A DNA stretch of 27,922 nt from CAJXJP01 sp034111025 (GCA_034111025.1 JAWUYB010000035.1:1-27922), one strand, 5' to 3'. Numbered from the stretch's first letter, positions 10,001-22,922 are shown. The notes: a model not told the origin generated them from the letters alone. Translations and numbers: made by a program.

Positions 10001-13000
10001 TGCTCAGTTAAAATATTCTAACTGAATAGGATTAGCTATTAATCAAGATACTCAATCTGTAATTAAAGTGGTATTCCAAGAAATGGTAATATTATCTCAT
10101 CCTGCAAACATTGATCATGCTGTTGGTCCAGTAATTGTATCATTTCATATTATTGGTCAACTAGAATCTTTTGTAATGGTTATACTAGAGTTAGTAGAAT
10201 TATTTATTTTAAAAGCATTATCATTAGATATTACAGTAATATCATAATCTTGTCCATCATTATCTCAGATAGGAAGAGTAAAATTATAACTCCAATTTAG
10301 ATAATTATCTGAAGTATCAGTAAGTAATGATTCAATACTATTAACAAAACTTGTACCATCCCAATAATCGCTTCATTTTTTTATTTGAATATATACTGAT
10401 GATATTCAAGAATCAGTATCAGAAGATGTTCATTCAAAAGTTATATCACTTGATATAAATATTCAATCACTATTTGAAATATTTACACTCGGGCTAACTA
10501 TATCTCAAATATAATCTACGAATGTTGAAGTTGTAAGATTTCAAGCTTCATCAATAGCATACATTATCATTCTATATTCATAACTATGAATAATAGTAGG
10601 TGATATTGTAGTTGTTATAGAATCACATGAATTATCTGTTCATAATAATATAGAATCAGAACATAAAATATTATTAGTAACTGTTCAAGTAAAACTAGTT
10701 CCATTCCAATATGTTCAGTCTGTTTTATTTTCAAAAGAATAGTAGACATTGTCCATATAATCATCTGAAGATATTAGAGTGAGATTGAATCAAGAGTTAT
10801 TTATATATTTTCAATTTTGAGGAGTATTTCAACCATTTCAAGCAAAATTAATATTGAGACTTGGATTAGTTGAATCTATTATAAAGCTTGAATCTGATAT
10901 ATCATTATTAGAATTTGTAACATTATCAACAGCAATTAATTTTGTAAAAACTTGTGAAGAGTTAATGCTAGGAAGAGTCCATAAATATATTCAATCATTC
11001 GATTCGTTTGTAGATATTTGATTATAGTTAGATCAATTATCACTGGAATATTCAAGTGTGATTGGATTAGTAGATAATCAACCAGCATCTATAATTCAAG
11101 AATCATTCCATATAAGATTTATCGTTTCACCACCTTTATAAATACCTCAACCATTTGGTGACATAATAGTATTATTTGGAACTATCGGAGCATTTCTATC
11201 AACAGTAAAGTTTAGATCAGAGGTATCTATAGAAACATTTCATACAAGGTCAGTTGCTTTTAATTCTATAGAATAATCATTATCTGAAGTTACAGATGTT
11301 ATATCCCATAAACATGAACCTATATTTACTCAACTACAAATAGATCATTGGTCAATTAATCATTTTACTATATGAATATCTACAGTTGATAATCATATAG
11401 TATCACTTACATTTCATGTGTTCCATGTAATAGTTACTCATGTTCAACCAACAGTTTCTCAACCATTTGGATAAGTGATAGCATTACTTGTCACAACTGG
11501 ATTATTTTTATCAACAGTAATAGAAACAAGTTTATTTCTTGTATTTATTCAACTGGTATTATTTGCTATTATATCTATTTGTCTCACTCATTCAGAAATA
11601 CTTCCAGCATATCATAATATGAATCAGTAAGTAATAGTATTTCAAACATAACTACATGTTATTCCTGCAGTAGGAGAACTACAAGAAACTGAAGTATCTC
11701 AAATATTTCAAGTTAGTGCTGATAAGTCAGCTGTTATATTATTAATATCTGTATTGAGTATATCAACTTCTATTTCGACACTATTTCAATCTTTTGCGTA
11801 AGAAGTATTTGATAAAATAGTATCAGTGATGCTATCATTAGAAAATGTTGGAATATTAGAATTCACAGAGAAATCGTCACAAGTTGATGTCGAACTTTCA
11901 TTTCAAATATTATCTATAGATTTAATATTCCATGAATAATCTCAATTTATTAAACTAATAGATTGACCAGTAATAGTAACTCAAGAAAATGTAGAATATG
12001 GAATAGAACATGCATTTCATGAAAACAACTCTAATGTATAATCTCTAATACCTGAACCGTTTCAATTATCATCTAAACTTGGAATCCAAGTTAAGTCAAA
12101 ATCAGAAGATCACTCTAATATTAATTCATTTTGAATAGGTGTATCAGGAGAACAATTATCAAATCATATATTAGATATTGTTGAAGAAGATCTTGTATTT
12201 CACGATGAGTCTTCTCATATAAATTGAGCTGTATAAGTTGTTCAACATGTTAATAATACTTCATTTGAATTATTGTTTGAATCTATTTGAATAGTTGTAC
12301 TATGAACTCCAGCTAATAATAAACTAGAGTTAGTTATATTTGCTTTATGAATTGAAATATCAGTATTTCAACTTGCCCTCAGAAATTGAATATATGTATT
12401 TCATGAAACTAAGTCTTCTCAAGAAATCCAAGAAACATCTAAATTATCATTATAATAATTTCAGTAAACTGGAGCTGTGTTATTTGAAAAACTAGAAATA
12501 TCAGGAGATTGTTTATCTGATATACTTACTCAGTTTATTAGGTTATTATATCAACCTACTGAACTATGAAGAGCTCATGTTCAAATTGTTAAATTTGTTC
12601 CAGTAATCGAAGTATTTCAAAGACTAGGAATATTTACTATTATATTTTGTCATGAAACAGAATCTATAGAAGTAGCTGTTTTGTTTCATCAAGCATCAAA
12701 ACTAATTAATGACTCATCGTGTGATCATAGAACTGTATCGAGACTAGTATCTGTATAGAGTTTTAATTGAGTATCTGAAATAAATTCTGCAGATATTATA
12801 GAGGCTTGTTCGATACTATCTGATACAAGAGTTGTAATTCCAGATTCTCAAGCATCTCATAGTTCTCAAGACCTTCCCATAATTGCAATATATGCTTTAT
12901 ACGAACCTCAATTAACCAATGTATCTCAATCAGAATCTATTGTTAAACTCTCATTTCAAATATAAGATCCAGATGAAGAATCAGCAATTAATGAAATATA

Positions 13001-14698
13001 ATTATGAGTTGATGTATTTAAAGTTGTTGAAGAAGGGAGTAAGTATATTCTCCATGATTCAAAATAAGCAAAACTAGAACCAATAGAACTATTCCAATCT
13101 ATTTTGATATCAATTCAATTGAGTCAGTTATTGTCTATATCATTGTCTATAAATCAAGTTACTTCTCATGCCATAGTTGGAGTAGGAGGTACTTTATTTA
13201 CTGATCCAGAAGTACTAACCTCATTGTTAGCATTATCTCTACAATAAACAGTTATTGTATTTGTTCATAGTTCTAAATTTGTATGAGGAATTGAAGTATT
13301 TACTTCTGTATCAGCTATAGTATTTGTATAATCCACAACTACAGTTGTTCATGAACCGTTTGAAACTTCTATTTTATATTCTCAATCTTCATTACATGTA
13401 TAATCTAAGGATACATTTTGAGTAGTTATATTTGCAGTATAGCTAAGTAAATTGATAATCGGATTAGTAGTATCTTTTGTTATATTAAAATTATAAGAAC
13501 CAATATCTCATAAACCATTATCTACACAAGCAAATATATTATTGTTTCATTCTATTAATTTAGAACTATCAATGAGAATATTTTTTACTGTTGATCAACT
13601 ATAAACAGTTGTATCTTCAAATATTTTATTAATATCTGTTTCTGTACAATTATCTAATACTACTTTTGAATCACCACTTTGATTTGCTGAAAAAGAAAGA
13701 GTAGTTGAAGTTTCTCATGGACCTCAAATATAGTCATCTACTATACCTAAATCTGTAATATCAGGTGCTCAAGGAGATTCTACTGTGATTGATAAAGAAT
13801 CAGTTTCTCATGATTCTACAAAATTTGAGTCACTCGTATCAATAGAATTTCCATCTTCATCAGAAAATGAAAAATCGCTATGGTTAAAAACCTTCGTTCA
13901 TAATCAAGCTAAAGTTGTTATTCAAGATTTTTTAAATATTGCAGTTTTTCCATCACCTTCACAAGAATTATAAATAAGTGGTTCAGTAGATGACAAACCT
14001 AATAAACTTAAATCAGCAGTTACATTATTATTATCAATATTTGTACATCAGTTATAATCTTTTACTTTTACAAATAAATCTACTGATTCAGCTCAATTTC
14101 ATTTAATAGTTGTTGTTGTAACACTAGATTTTTCAAAATATTTATCAATAATATGGGGTTTTACATTCACATAGATATTTTTTGAACTACTTGATCAAGG
14201 TACTGAACTAGAATCTGATACTTTTTCTGCATTAAATGAAACATTTACAGTGTTTGTATATGAAGTAATAGTATCTGAAATTTCAAATGCGGATTGAGCG
14301 TTTGAAATTTTTTTCAGCATCAGAAATTGTCAACTTGTGACATTTGTGTTTGAAATCGGTGTATCAAGTCAAGTAGAAGAAGAATAATCTCAAGCAGGAA
14401 TAGGATTAAATGTATCTACTCATTGTACTTGAGCTCTTTGATCTGTTCAAGAATAGTTAAATACTCAATTGTTATTGAATTCAACTTTTACTCTCGCATT
14501 TTGAATATCTTCTCATATATTATTTGTGGAATATGCTGTGATAGTGAAAGTATCATCAGGATTAAAATAAAAATCTGAAGAACTAGAACCATTTATTTGA
14601 AACGTAGAAATATCTAAGTCAGCATAAACTGAATTAAAAGGAAAAAATCCTAATAAAATTGCTATTATCAAAAAATTTGAGAGTATTTTTTTCAACAT
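7028..14698 (-). CDS. Giant secreted multi-domain surface protein (2556 aa) with lamin-tail domain and WxL-like C-terminus
   Basis: A single frame of 2556 aa once UGA is Gly. It has a signal peptide (MLKKIL, hydrophobic core, cleavage after VYA near residue 26). Many Ig-like, cadherin-like and FN3-like beta-sandwich repeats follow. Several carry a GG(E/D)x-ITxxW signature, near residues 1072 (ITYPNGGETVGGTGVTITWN), 1177 (SPNGGGIYKGGETINLIW) and 1530 (AGGDNITISWN), often closing with DNAGN or a similar turn. Residues about 2154-2308 read as a lamin-tail domain (ILNEVMFSS, QYIELKNLGSSSIDISGW, SMERK, then TPGIAN). Residues about 2421-2556 are the same module as in the small surface protein at 5976-6860, ending PGKYSKNIKYSLINNY. 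UGA codes most Gly (12 of 17 in the last module by my count). The probable role is a large adhesin or contact filament; the function is unproven. It has its own promoter and a divergent partner gene. Confidence 0.85.
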
Positions 14699-14769
14699 AT
14701 TTTCCTTTTTTTAGTTATAACTTATTTATATATTATAGTTCTTTGAAAGCCAATAATAATACTTTCATG

Positions 14770-14794
14770 AAGTATATAAATATTTAATATACTT
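14770..14794. repeat. Inverted repeat, possible operator
   Basis: AAGTATAT (14770-14777) and ATATACTT (14787-14794) form an 8-bp perfect dyad with a 9-nt AT-only centre. It lies between and over the -35 and -10 elements of the minus-strand promoter, where a repressor would bind. The AT-rich composition means it could be chance. Confidence 0.35.
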
Positions 14795-14803
14795 TAATGT
14801 CAA
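14775..14803 (-). promoter_or_regulatory. Promoter of the giant surface gene
   Basis: On the minus strand, a perfect TTGACA (14798-14803) is followed after 17 nt by TTTATA (14775-14780), about 75 nt before the ATG. A 25-bp palindrome covers the spacer and the -10. Confidence 0.5.
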
Positions 14804-15041
14804 TAACTCAAATATATCCTTTATATGTAAACAAAAGTGATATAAAGTTCTTTTATAACTTATTAATTATTCAAATAAAATAATCTAATTATATAGAGAA
14901 AATTCTTTGTTTTTCTGACAAAAAAACTTATTTTTGTACTAATTATTTAAACAATAACTAAATATTTAAGTATTGTAAAGTCTTATTAAATAAGTAAAAT
15001 TTATTATAAACTATGTAAAAAAGTAGTAAAAATATATTTAT

Positions 15042-15069
15042 TTGACAAATTATTAAATAAATGTATAAT
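15042..15069 (+). promoter_or_regulatory. Near-consensus promoter of the 1622-aa surface gene
   Basis: TTGACA (15042-15047) and TATAAT (15064-15069) are both perfect, with a 16-nt spacer. The ATG follows about 32 nt after the expected start of transcription. Confidence 0.75.
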
Positions 15070-15107
15070 TTACTTGTTTAAATTATATTTATAAAATTAA
15101 GTAGGTT

Positions 15108-18100
15108 ATGACTAATATATTAGGAAAGATGAAAAATCAATTAAAATCTATCACTTCATTAACAAATACATCAAATTCAAATAAATTTTGAAAAAAAATT
15201 AGAAAGTATAGGTTAGCTATTGTAGCAATACTTTGATTGACAACATGAAATGCGTTAGCAAATAATGAAACTCATGATACAAAAACAATAGAAAAATGAG
15301 ATTCTGTTACACAAACACTTTGAATAAATATTAATGTTCAAGGTGATTTAAGTATCTTAGGAGTTCCAAATATTTCATTAGATACTGCTGAAAAAGTCAT
15401 GAATGCGGGATCGGTGGTTACAGCTTTACAATTATTAAAATTAAATAGTGAACCATCAGATAGAGCTGAGTATATAGAAAAGTTATGATTGAATTTAGAT
15501 CTAAGTATTAATGATAACTGAGATATTACAGATAAGGAAAAAAATAAAGAAGCTAATAATGGATTATATAGAGCTATTGAAAAAAGTATAGAATCATCAA
15601 TTAAACAATCAGAAAAACAACAAATTGATACTTTAAAAACACTTATTGCAAAACCTTCAAAAATTAATCAACAAGAAGAAAAAATTATTGAAAAAATTAA
15701 TGAAAATAATATTTCTTTAGATATAAATTCTGCAAACGTTTCTAGTGATGGGAAACAACAAGCAGGATGATCAATTACATCTGATTATTGAAAAACACAA
15801 ATCAATGTATCTAATAGTAAAAATTCAGGTACAAATATACAAGCAGATCATCTATTTGATAATGGTGTCAAAGTAAAAGTCCAAGATTCTGAATCTAATA
15901 GTAATGTTGGATTAGCTACAGAGGTATGAGAAAATGTATATCTATGAGCTCAAGTATGAGATAATCCTGCTGCAACATTTGAAATTAAGAAAGATAAATA
16001 CTCAGCTTGAGTTCAAGCTGGTAAAGAATGAGTTTGAGCAACTATGTGATATAACGATGAAGATACATCTGTATCGCTTAACAAAACAATTCAATGAGCA
16101 TCAGCGAGAGCTATCCAACAATTTGATATATTTGGTAATGAATTAGCAGCATCTTGAGCTGTTAATTATAGTAATGCAAAAGAGTTATGATATAATCTAT
16201 GATTAGATTATTATATGCCTAATACTGCATTTGGTATAGAATATGAAAAATTTTTAGAAAAATCTGAATATGCTCAATTTAAACTGACTCAAAGAGTAAA
16301 TGATTACTTAATTGCTAGATTTTGAGCGGGTGTATATAAACAACATGGTTTTGAATATAATTTAGAGAGTATTATATGAGGTGATGCACAATTCCCATGA
16401 ATTATTGATCTAGATAAGAGTTCTCTACCTTCTGGTAAATATAGTGAAAAACAAAATAATGCATTCGCAGAATTACATTATTATTCAAAAGACCAAGCTA
16501 ACTCTTCAGTAAAATCTGTAAGTGTTAAATTAGCTTATTTTGATATGGCTGCAAATAAATTAGATACTGGTTTTAGAGTTGCTGAAAACAATGAAATAAC
16601 TATTGTTGATCAAATTAACATTTCTACACTTTGAGCTGAAACAATTACTGCTGAAATTTCATCACAATTTAAGTTATTAGACAACTTGTCTTCAACTTTT
16701 TCTGTAGGTTGAAAATTTGTAAATTATTGAGAAACCTATGGTCAAACTGCGGACTCTGAACAATATTTAACATATAAATGAAAAATTTCATATTTACCGA
16801 CAGAATCATTATTATTACAGGCTCATCATTCAGATCAATGAAATTATCAAGAATCTGGATTATGAATTTGATATGATTTTGGTTGGAAATTAAGTCCTGT
16901 TTTATGAGTGGCTCATATAAAAGGTGAAAACATCAAAAGTGATAATGTATTTGGTTTACAATTTAAGGCAGATTTATGAGATGAATTTTATACTAAATCT
17001 ACTGTTAGATCAACACATAATTCTTCAATGAATGAAACAAAAAGACTTCAAGCTGAATCAAAAATTGTTTACGAAAGAGAACATCTTATGGATTTATATA
17101 AAGATGTATGAGAATTATATTATGAATCGAATGAAGATAAATTAATAGGAAAATATAATATCAAAATACCTTTAGGTGTAGCATTAACAGGTAAATTACG
17201 TACAAATAAACCGGAATTAGATCAATATTTTGAAGCCAGATGAACAGAGCTTCATATTTTGAATGCTGCAATTTCACTTAAAAAGTATGCTGGTGAAAAA
17301 ATTGAGATTATAGCAGATCAAGTAGGGACACAAATAATGCATGTAAAATTACCTACATTAGAGGGTTCAACAATCTATAAAACTGAACAACATATATGAA
17401 ATCTTCATAAAAATAGTGAAAATGAATTCCTATTTAATGATAATAAAATTGAAACTGAATTATATGCAGGGAATTTAAATATTCTTACTGTAAATAATAT
17501 TTTTAATGGTACAATATTATCTGAGATTATTACAGAAGGGTTTTTGAAAAACCTAATTTCTTCAGAAGTATTGAACTATGTTTCTGATAATATTAATAGT
17601 ATTAATCAAAAAGAATTATTATTAGATATTCAAAATTGAGAAGTAATTTCTATTTGAGATATTGATAATAATATTAATAGTGCACCAGTTGCAAATGGTA
17701 ATAAAATTACATTTGAGGAATGAAATAAAAATACTATTTTTAATATGTTCGAAAAAGATCAAGATGATGGTTGAGTTGAAAATTTAGATTATTTTTCTAT
17801 TAACGGAGAAGAAGTTTCTGAATGAGATACTGTTGAACTAGAACAAGAATGAGTAAAAATTTGAGAATTAATATTATGAGAAAATGGTGAAACTATAGTA
17901 ATTTTAGAAGATGAAAATTATAATGGTACTATTGAGTTTACTTATGTATCAAAAGATGCTAAAGGTAAAACAAGTAATGAAGCAACATTTGAAATAGAAT
18001 TCACTGCTGTAAATGATGCACCAGAAATCATTCTAGAAAATATTAATTTAGATGAAGAAGGAATAATAATTATTGCTAAAAAAGATATTGCAGTAGATGT

Positions 18101-19976
18101 AGACACTGCATTAGAAAATTTAAATTTCCAAATACTTATAAATGGATTAAAAGTAGATACAGAATTTACGTTTGAATGATTAAAAGTAACAGGATTATTA
18201 GATCTTGCTGAAAACGATAAAATCACACTTCAAGTAAGTGATGAAGGTTTTGATGTACAAAAAGAAATTTCAATTGTTATTAAAAATATTAATGATAAAC
18301 CTTTTGCTAAAGATTTTTCAGAAATTATTGAAGTATCTGAAACAGGAGAAAAAAGAATTAATTTAAAAGAAAAAGTATTCTGAGATAAAGATTTACCTTA
18401 TGGAGATAAGTTAACATTTTCAATTGAGTGAGAAGCAAATACTGCTGACATTGAAGGAGATGAATTAGTTATTAATGGTTTTGATGTAAATGAAGATACT
18501 GAATTTACAATTTCAGTTATTGCTACTGATAAAGATGGAGAACAAGTAGGGAATAGTGTTGATGTAAAAATTAATGTAACACCGGATGCTAGTACCGTAA
18601 TAGTTGCACCAACATTAGAAGGTAAAACACATAATAGTATAGATGTTACAGATGGAACACTTACAGATTTAGATGGAGTAGAAAATGTAACTGTTGAATT
18701 ATTTAGTGATGCTGGATTAACAATATCTCTATGAACAAATATTAATGGAGTATTTACAGGATTGACTGCAAGTACGACTTATTATGCTATAGTTAAATGA
18801 AGCGCAAGAAATGCAAGTACATGATTATATGAAGCAAAACAATCAAATTCATTAAGTATTACAACAAATGTAACTCCAGATGCAGATGCACCAGTAATTA
18901 CATTAACATGATGAGCAACAGTGGATCTGAATGTATGAGATACATATACGGAACAATGAGCTACAACATTAGATAATGTGGACGGAGCATGAGTATCAAT
19001 AGTATGATGAGATACAGTAGATACATCTATTCCAGGAGTGTATGTTGTTAGATATAATAAATCAGATTTGGCATGAAATAATGCAATTGAAGTTACAAGA
19101 ACAGTAAATGTTACAAACACAGCACCAACTGCATGAAATTTTACAACAGCCTCAGCTGGTCAGTCTGGTACAGTACCTAAAGTTTGAGAAATTAATCCTA
19201 ATATTTCAGATACTGAGCAAGCTATTTCAACTTTAACTGTTAACTCAGTAGTCTGAGAAGTAGGTAAAATTGCTAGTGCTATTGTAAATGGTTCAGGCTG
19301 AATTGATTGGACAACTACAAATGATTTTGAATGAAATACAACGATTACTTATAAGGTAAATGATGGATTTTTAAATTCTAATGATGGAACTATTACATTA
19401 GCTGCAGATAAAAAAACACCTGTATATTCTAGTAATACAATATCAGGATTAGATACACAAGGACAAACATTCTTTAATCAAACTATTACAGTTACAGATT
19501 TTTCAGATTTAACATGAGCTAATATAGAGATTGTAGATTTTTTCACGAATTTACCCGTTGGTTGAAATATTACAAATTTAAGATATTCAGGAAAAACAGT
19601 TACATTTGATGGAGATTTACCAAGTTGAGTAGAGGATGTTAAAATTAGAGCTACGTTTACTGATGCTTATTGAAATACATCTACTTTTACTGATGTTGAG
19701 AGTTTAACATTGAGTGCAGCACCGGTAGCTAATAATTTTACAGTTGATGCATCATTTTCTGATACACTTAATATAGATTTTTCATCACCAAACACTGAAA
19801 ATTGTAGTGTGAGTAATCTAACATGAAATGCAATTTTAGACTTTGCAGATTTATGATCTAATAATTATAGCATAACATTAAATGCTAATAATTGAGTACC
19901 AACAAGTTATGATATAAATTATGATTGTTGAACAGCAAATTGAACAGTAACAGTAAATAATTTATTTAAAAATTAA
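15108..19976 (+). CDS. Large surface protein with beta-barrel-like middle and cadherin-like repeats
   Basis: A 1622-aa protein on one frame with UGA as Gly. A long signal peptide has a basic region KKIRKYR at residues 29-35, then a hydrophobic core, with cleavage after NALA near 51. An in-frame ATG at 15129, with AGGAAAG just before it, is an alternative start. Residues about 154-202 are a Lys/Glu/Gln-rich likely coiled coil. Residues about 222-670 show many short amphipathic strands separated by charged turns (for example ESGLGIGYDFGWKLSPVLGV), like a transmembrane beta-barrel. From about 857 on come cadherin-like repeats (NYNGTIEFTY, FTAVNDAPE), an FN3-like domain (about 1164-1254) and a DUF5011-like domain (about 1260-1335: GDTYTEQGATTLD, SIPGVYVVRY, DLAGNNA). 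A further cadherin-like repeat follows at about 1337-1434. It is probably displayed on the cell surface; the partner is unknown. Confidence 0.85.
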
Positions 19977-19977
19977 A

Positions 19978-20003
19978 AAAAAAGCTTTTTTAAAAGCTTT
20001 TTT
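19978..20003. terminator. Bidirectional terminator between convergent surface genes
   Basis: A 12-bp stem of A-run, GC, T-run type (19978-19989 with 19992-20003) has a 2-nt loop. It starts directly after the TAA of the + strand gene, and the stop codon of the minus-strand prepilin-like gene (20003-20005) touches its other end, so it serves both genes. Confidence 0.75.
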
Positions 20004-22783
20004 TATTTTTTATAAATTTTTAGATAATTAATTATACTATCCCATTGCCACACTTTATTGTTCGTACTTCATAGATAAAACCATGAAGAAGCGTTACCTG
20101 AAATATTAGTATAACTTTTATTAATTCAAGTTCATTCTAGTTGAGTAGAATTATTTTGAATATATATAGAATAAAATTCATTATTATTTAATCAATTAAA
20201 TTCTGTACAATTAAGTCCAAAATATCAACATATACTAGTTGATCATTTCAATAAAAATATTGGACCATTAGAGGGTGATCTCATTAACGAAAAATTTTGT
20301 CAATTAATAGAAATAAGTGTATGATTAATAATAAATCAATTTGTATTTAATTCTTTTAAAGCGGATCATTTTATATTGATTTCAATGAGAAAATCTCATG
20401 ATAAATCTACATTTAAATATTTTATAAAATCATTTCAGTTTGAACTAGTTGACGGTGAGCTTCATCATCAAGTTTGTCCTGGATCTCATTTATTTGATGT
20501 ATTATCAACATAAATTCAATTTTCTCATCATACTTTACAAAATGAATTACTATAATTTATATTGTCTGCTGCATCTATACAATAAGTAGGTAGATTATCA
20601 GTAGCATTACCATATGCACTTCATCCTGCTCATATATTATGTCTATATTTTCAATTATCTCAATTTATTCAGTTTTTATATGTTACTACTTTATTTGTTT
20701 TTGGTTCATTATTAGATCAACTACTATATAGTATAATATCACCAGGGATATCATATGGAGCGTAAGCAACTAAATTCCATAAGTCTCATTTTAAATTATC
20801 GTCTGCATCAGCACATTTATCTTCATTATTAATATTTGTAAATTCAAATCAATCACATTCTTTTACAATTTCTTCAATTCATCTTTCTTGAGCTAATTTT
20901 TCTTCGTTTTCTTCTTTTATTTCATCTTCATCAATTATATTATCTTCTTTCTCTTCATTAGAATATGTTTTATCATCAACAATGGTAAATTTAATTTTAT
21001 TAGTAACACGAATTTTTCCATTTAAAGTTCTCTTAGCTAGTTGTAATGTAAAATCTCTTTCTCAGTTATATATTTTTGAGTTTACATAAGATGCTAAATC
21101 TTGACTTCATATAGATGCACTAACTCATGGGAATATATTAGATGTATATAATAATTGATTTCAGTGAGTTTGTTCTCATGTTTCTAGTTCACCTCTATTA
21201 TTATATTCATTTGCATCAATATCTCATTGATTAGGATTAACACTTCATACTGTAGTAGTCATACCTTTTATAGATTGACTTACTATGTCAGATTCAGTGA
21301 AATTAGCTGAATCTATTGGTGATATTGAACTATCAAAAGTATGTGAGATTATTCCTCACGATTGAGTATATGATGATCACCAGTTTTCTTTTAATAATAG
21401 ATCACTATCATTTATAATTAAAAAATCAGCAGTTTTATAAACTTTTCTAGGTATATCTAATGTGATACTTATTTGATCAGTGTTAGAAAAATAAGAATAT
21501 GCTTTAAGTGATATTTTTATATTAGGATTTATTGTAGGAGTATTATTTACTGTTTGATCTCTTATGATTGCTGGAATATCATCCATAGATCAAGTACTGA
21601 ATGAAGTTCATCATGTAGATCAAACTGATGTTCATTTTTCAGCTTGAGTATTTTCAACCATTATTACAGTCTCATTATTTTCAATATCTATAATGCCTGG
21701 TATTAAGGGTACTTCTATAGTTGGGATCGAAGCTGTATCATTATTATTGATATATGATTTTATTGTTTCAGCACTAGAAATAATATTTTGTTTAATTGCT
21801 ACAGTTCATTTTTGTACTATGATCTCTGAGTTATTTTGGTTTTTTTGCACTCAAAATATAGTTCATCTAACGGCTGCAGTAGAATCAGTTGTGTATATTT
21901 CAAATCAAGATTCATCATCAAGACTGGCTGCCTTATTCCAAATCATACCTGACTCTAAAACTAATTTGATATCAGTTATTAGGTTATTATCTTGGATAAA
22001 ATTCATTTTTTGAAGTGTCAATATTGTATCATTTGAACTATCTCATAAAACTGAGCGAGAACCATCTGAATAATATAATTCAACTACACCGTTTTGTTTT
22101 ACTTCTATTGTATCTCAGGATTTTAATTCATAGTTTAATAATTGATTTTCATCATAAGTTTCAATTCAATTAATACTTACTGATCAAGTATAACTATCAA
22201 TTTTTGCTGTTAATATTCTTTCTAATGGATTATAAGGGAAGTGTAGAGTAGATTCATTATGAACAAAGTTTGGACCATTATATTCTCTTATAAGGTTAAA
22301 GGGACCATTTTCTGCAGTGTAATCTCAACTTACAAAAGTATTAGGTGTATCTCAATTCCATACTACTCAAGCAATTTCATACATTTCATTGAGAGATCAA
22401 GATCATTTAGTTTTTCAATATGCATAAAATGAACCTGTCCTAGGATCTACAGGCACAATATCAATATATTTTTTTGCTAATGTATTATGAGTTATAAAAC
22501 CATGAACTCAAAATGTTTCACTATCTTCAAAGTCATGAACATAGCTGGTGTCTTCTGCAAAGAAATTTCTATTTCATTGAGGTTGTGGTAAGATTTTATT
22601 TTCTTGTTTTGCTAATAATAATGCATTTCAAAGAGATATAACTTCTGATTGAATTTTAGAGTTTATCGCATTGTTTTGCCTTACACCAAATGAAGTGTAA
22701 GCAACAACACTAATAAGTGCTAAAATTGTAATAACCATGAGAATTTCTATAAAACTAAAACCTTTTAATTGAATATTTTTCAT
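20003..22783 (-). CDS. Prepilin-like protein with FecR domain and lectin-like C-terminus
   Basis: A 926-aa protein. The start at 22783 gives a type IV prepilin leader: MKNIQLKG, cleavage after Gly8, then FSFIEILMV with the conserved Glu at +5 and a 20-residue hydrophobic helix. A TTG at 22810 is in frame but would add 9 residues ahead of the leader, so I prefer the ATG. Residues about 214-331 match the FecR fold (LKSGDTIEVKQNGVVELYYS, SDGSRSVLG, then TTDSTAAVRGTIFGV). A central Glu/Lys-rich region follows. The last 145 residues (about 781-926) are a beta-rich domain like a concanavalin/LamG fold. The length is far above a normal pilin (about 150 aa), so it is likely a tip or minor pilin with a big ectodomain rather than the major subunit. 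No pilus assembly genes are in the window. UGA codes many Gly. Confidence 0.85.
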
Positions 22784-22841
22784 TGATATATTATAAAAAA
22801 TAAAATGCAAGAAACAAAGTACTAGTTTTTATTATATAAAT

Positions 22842-22850
22842 ATTATAGCA
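22842..22850 (-). promoter_or_regulatory. Extended -10 promoter of the prepilin-like gene
   Basis: On the minus strand TGCTATAAT is an extended -10 with a perfect TATAAT; the -35 (CAAAAC) is poor. It is divergent from the thrS leader promoter, whose -35 starts 18 bp away. Confidence 0.45.
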
Positions 22851-22867
22851 ATTACAATAAAACTGTT

Positions 22868-22895
22868 TTGACAAATAGTTAATCTTTGATATATT
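22868..22895 (+). promoter_or_regulatory. Promoter of the thrS leader
   Basis: TTGACA (22868-22873), a 16-nt spacer, then TATATT (22890-22895). Transcription would start near 22902, about 20 nt before the leader ATG. Confidence 0.7.
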
Positions 22896-22922
22896 CTTTA
22901 TGTTAATTTCTAATCAGGACTT

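Larger units (their letters stand above)
14699..15107. other. Divergent intergenic region between two large surface genes
   Basis: These 409 bp carry no coding frame that I can support. They hold a minus-strand promoter for the giant gene (14775-14803), a palindrome overlapping it (14770-14794), and a near-consensus + strand promoter for the next gene (15042-15069). The middle, 14810-15040, is very AT-rich, and I see nothing specific in it. Confidence 0.6.

Noticed and set aside
18782..19120. Minus-strand frame of 112 codons
   Set aside because: It lies inside the + strand 1622-aa surface gene and has no start context or motif.
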